DNA from: Sandaracinaceae bacterium
GTDB lineage: Bacteria; Myxococcota_A; Polyangia; Polyangiales; Houyiibacteriaceae
Assembly: GCA_020633075.1 (NCBI GenBank)
Contig: JACKEI010000002.1
Span: 930,001-994,000, forward strand
Direction of reading: 5' to 3'
DNA: 64,000 nucleotides
Program-made: the position numbers and the translations under genes
Shown here: positions 62,730 to 64,000 of the stretch, piece by piece
How positions within the stretch are numbered: the stretch's first letter is position 1
Layout: every line of letters begins with the position of its first letter
Notes under the pieces: model-generated
Seen by the model: only the letters and a program-made list of their open reading frames with translations
Told to the model about the DNA's origin: nothing
Databases searched by the model: none

Positions 62730-64000
62730 ATGAAGGACTTCAACGACCTCCCACCTGAGAGCTGGGTTGCCAGCAACGCTCATGCGTTTGCCGTCCGTGA
62801 CAAGTTCCCAGTGACTGTAGGTCACACCCTCGTCATCCCGCGCAGCGTCATTCCCACCTGGTTTGATGCGACCGACACCCAGCGCGCATCCCTCATCTCC
62901 CTCATCGACGAGGTCCGGGCTCAGCTCGACACCCTGACGCCCAAGCCTGACGGGTACAACGTCGGCTTCAACGCGGGCGAGGCCGCCGGCCAGACGGTTA
63001 TGCACCTTCACGTGCACGTCATCCCTCGCTACCTCGGCGACATGGACGATCCGCGCGGCGGGGTCCGCCACGTCATCCCAAGCCAGGGGAACTACCTGCG
63101 CGCGGCGCAGCCGCTATCCACGGGCGGCGCGAAGGACCCGTTCTCCCGGCACATCCTTCCGCTGTTCGAGACTTCCGACGAGATCGCTATCGTCGCGGCC
63201 TTTGTCCAGGAGAGTGGCGTGCTGCGCATCCGGGCAGCCCTGCGGGACGCGGTGGAGCGTGGTGCGCGGGTCCGCCTGCTGACGGGCGACTACCTCGAGA
63301 TCACCTCGGCAGTTGGGCTCGAGTTGCTGCTTGATCTGGAAGAGACCTTGGACGCCGGTTCGCTCAAGACCCGCGTCATCGAGGTCAACGCGCTGCAGGC
63401 GACCAAGGTCTTCCACCCGAAAGCGTGGCGCTTCGAGGCCGAGCACCATGGCATCGCGTTCGTCGGTAGCAGCAACCTCTCCCGTTCGGCGCTGGAGTCC
63501 GGAATCGAATGGAACCTCCGCGTTGACCGCGACCGCGACCGTGAGGCGTACGCTCAGGTGCGCGTGGCGTTTGAGGAGCTGTGGCAGACCGCAACCCCGC
63601 TGACCGCCTCATGGCTTGCCTCCTACTCGGTCCGCGCGCGGAAAGCCGCCGAGTCTCGGGCGCTCTCGGGCGAGAAGGCCGAGGAGCTGTTGGAGCTGGC
63701 TCCGGAGCCGCACCAGGTCCAGCGCGAAGCTCTCGCCAAGCTTGAGGAGACCAGACTCCGAGGCTTCCGTCGCGGGCTTGTCGTCCTCGCGACGGGCCTC
63801 GGCAAGACGTGGCTGGCTGCCCTCGACTACAGGCAGCTTTGGGAAGCACTCGGCGAACGGCCGCGCCTGCTGTTCATCGCCCACCGTGACGAGCTGCTGG
63901 AACAGGCGGCGCGGACGTTTCGCCGGTTGCTGCGTACCCACGGTGAGGCTCCCACGGTGACTTGGTGTCGCGGTGCTCAAGGGGACCTCGCGGGTGATCT
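62730..64000 (+). CDS. HIT-PLD-superfamily 2 helicase fusion (3' end outside window)
   Basis: An open frame of 423 codons runs from the ATG at 62730 to the window end. Residues 1-125 form a HIT domain with the histidine triad H92-H94-H96 (TVMHLHVHVIPRY). Residues 145-285 form a phospholipase D-like nuclease domain with HPKAW (H229, K231) and GSSNLSRSALESG (G246-N249). From about 328 a superfamily 2 helicase begins: Q-motif PEPHQVQREAL, Walker A LATGLGKTW (353-361) and motif Ia FIAHRDELLEQA. Helicases with an N-terminal PLD domain (HKD nuclease) occur in defence loci; the HIT part in front is unusual. The helicase C-terminal half is not visible. Confidence 0.9.
   Translation, partial: MKDFNDLPPESWVASNAHAFAVRDKFPVTVGHTLVIPRSVIPTWFDATDTQRASLISLIDEVRAQLDTLTPKPDGYNVGFNAGEAAGQTVMHLHVHVIPRYLGDMDDPRGGVRHVIPSQGNYLRAAQPLSTGGAKDPFSRHILPLFETSDEIAIVAAFVQESGVLRIRAALRDAVERGARVRLLTGDYLEITSAVGLELLLDLEETLDAGSLKTRVIEVNALQATKVFHPKAWRFEAEHHGIAFVGSSNLSRSALESGIEWNLRVDRDRDREAYAQVRVAFEELWQTATPLTASWLASYSVRARKAAESRALSGEKAEELLELAPEPHQVQREALAKLEETRLRGFRRGLVVLATGLGKTWLAALDYRQLWEALGERPRLLFIAHRDELLEQAARTFRRLLRTHGEAPTVTWCRGAQGDLAGD

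Overview
The window is GC-rich (a line counted near 54.9 kb is about 75% G+C), gene-dense and full of GTGA/ATGA start-stop overlaps. It carries many lipoproteins, a TIGR02265-type protein of the kind described in Myxococcales, a von Willebrand factor A lipoprotein with Cys-rich linkers, RCC1-repeat and Gly/Pro-repeat proteins, and a fatty acid or steroid type acyl-CoA operon. Together these suggest a chromosomal segment of a myxobacterium-like bacterium (Myxococcota, perhaps near Sandaracinus/Polyangiales). This placement is an inference from gene content. No rRNA, tRNA, CRISPR array, insertion sequence, integrase or replication origin was seen.

Layout. 1-9.3 kb: the end of an Mla lipid-transport locus (mlaF, mlaD), an alpha/beta hydrolase, a pentapeptide-repeat protein, a secreted serpin lipoprotein, a ChvG/EnvZ-like kinase with an OmpR-type regulator, and a zinc-ribbon membrane protein with a long FGAPPPS repeat. 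9.6-19.7 kb: a respiratory complex I operon with a partial set of subunits (nuoE-F-J-K-L-M-N, then a lipoprotein). NuoL carries a soluble C-terminal extension of about 240 residues. 19.7-32.8 kb: tRNA position-37 genes (tsaB, miaE), signal peptidase I, a B12-type radical SAM protein, a glycogen-synthase-like protein lacking key residues, a TIGR01777 epimerase, a tight Nramp-like/CaCA exchanger/BpsA-type aminopropyltransferase/NUDIX operon, and several lipoprotein and signalling genes. 32.8-36.1 kb: an ABC importer of the heme/siderophore/cobalamin class whose last gene is a truncated hemoglobin. 36.1-47.4 kb: secreted and signalling proteins, many of unknown role. 47.4-56.4 kb: an eight-gene minus-strand acyl-CoA catabolic operon (acyl-CoA ligase, thiolase, MDR reductase, three SDRs, two acyl-CoA dehydrogenases).

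56.4-64 kb looks like a defence island. It opens with a visibly AT-richer two-gene insert (AAA ATPase plus DUF4276/TOPRIM-like partner; about 50-57% G+C in lines I counted). A McrBC-type restriction pair follows, then a small protein and a lipoprotein, and then the start of a HIT-PLD-superfamily 2 helicase fusion that runs off the window. The ATPase/DUF4276 pair and the HIT-PLD-helicase are the best candidates for a little-described system.

All start choices, family names and motifs were read by eye from the sequence and translations; no homology search was possible.
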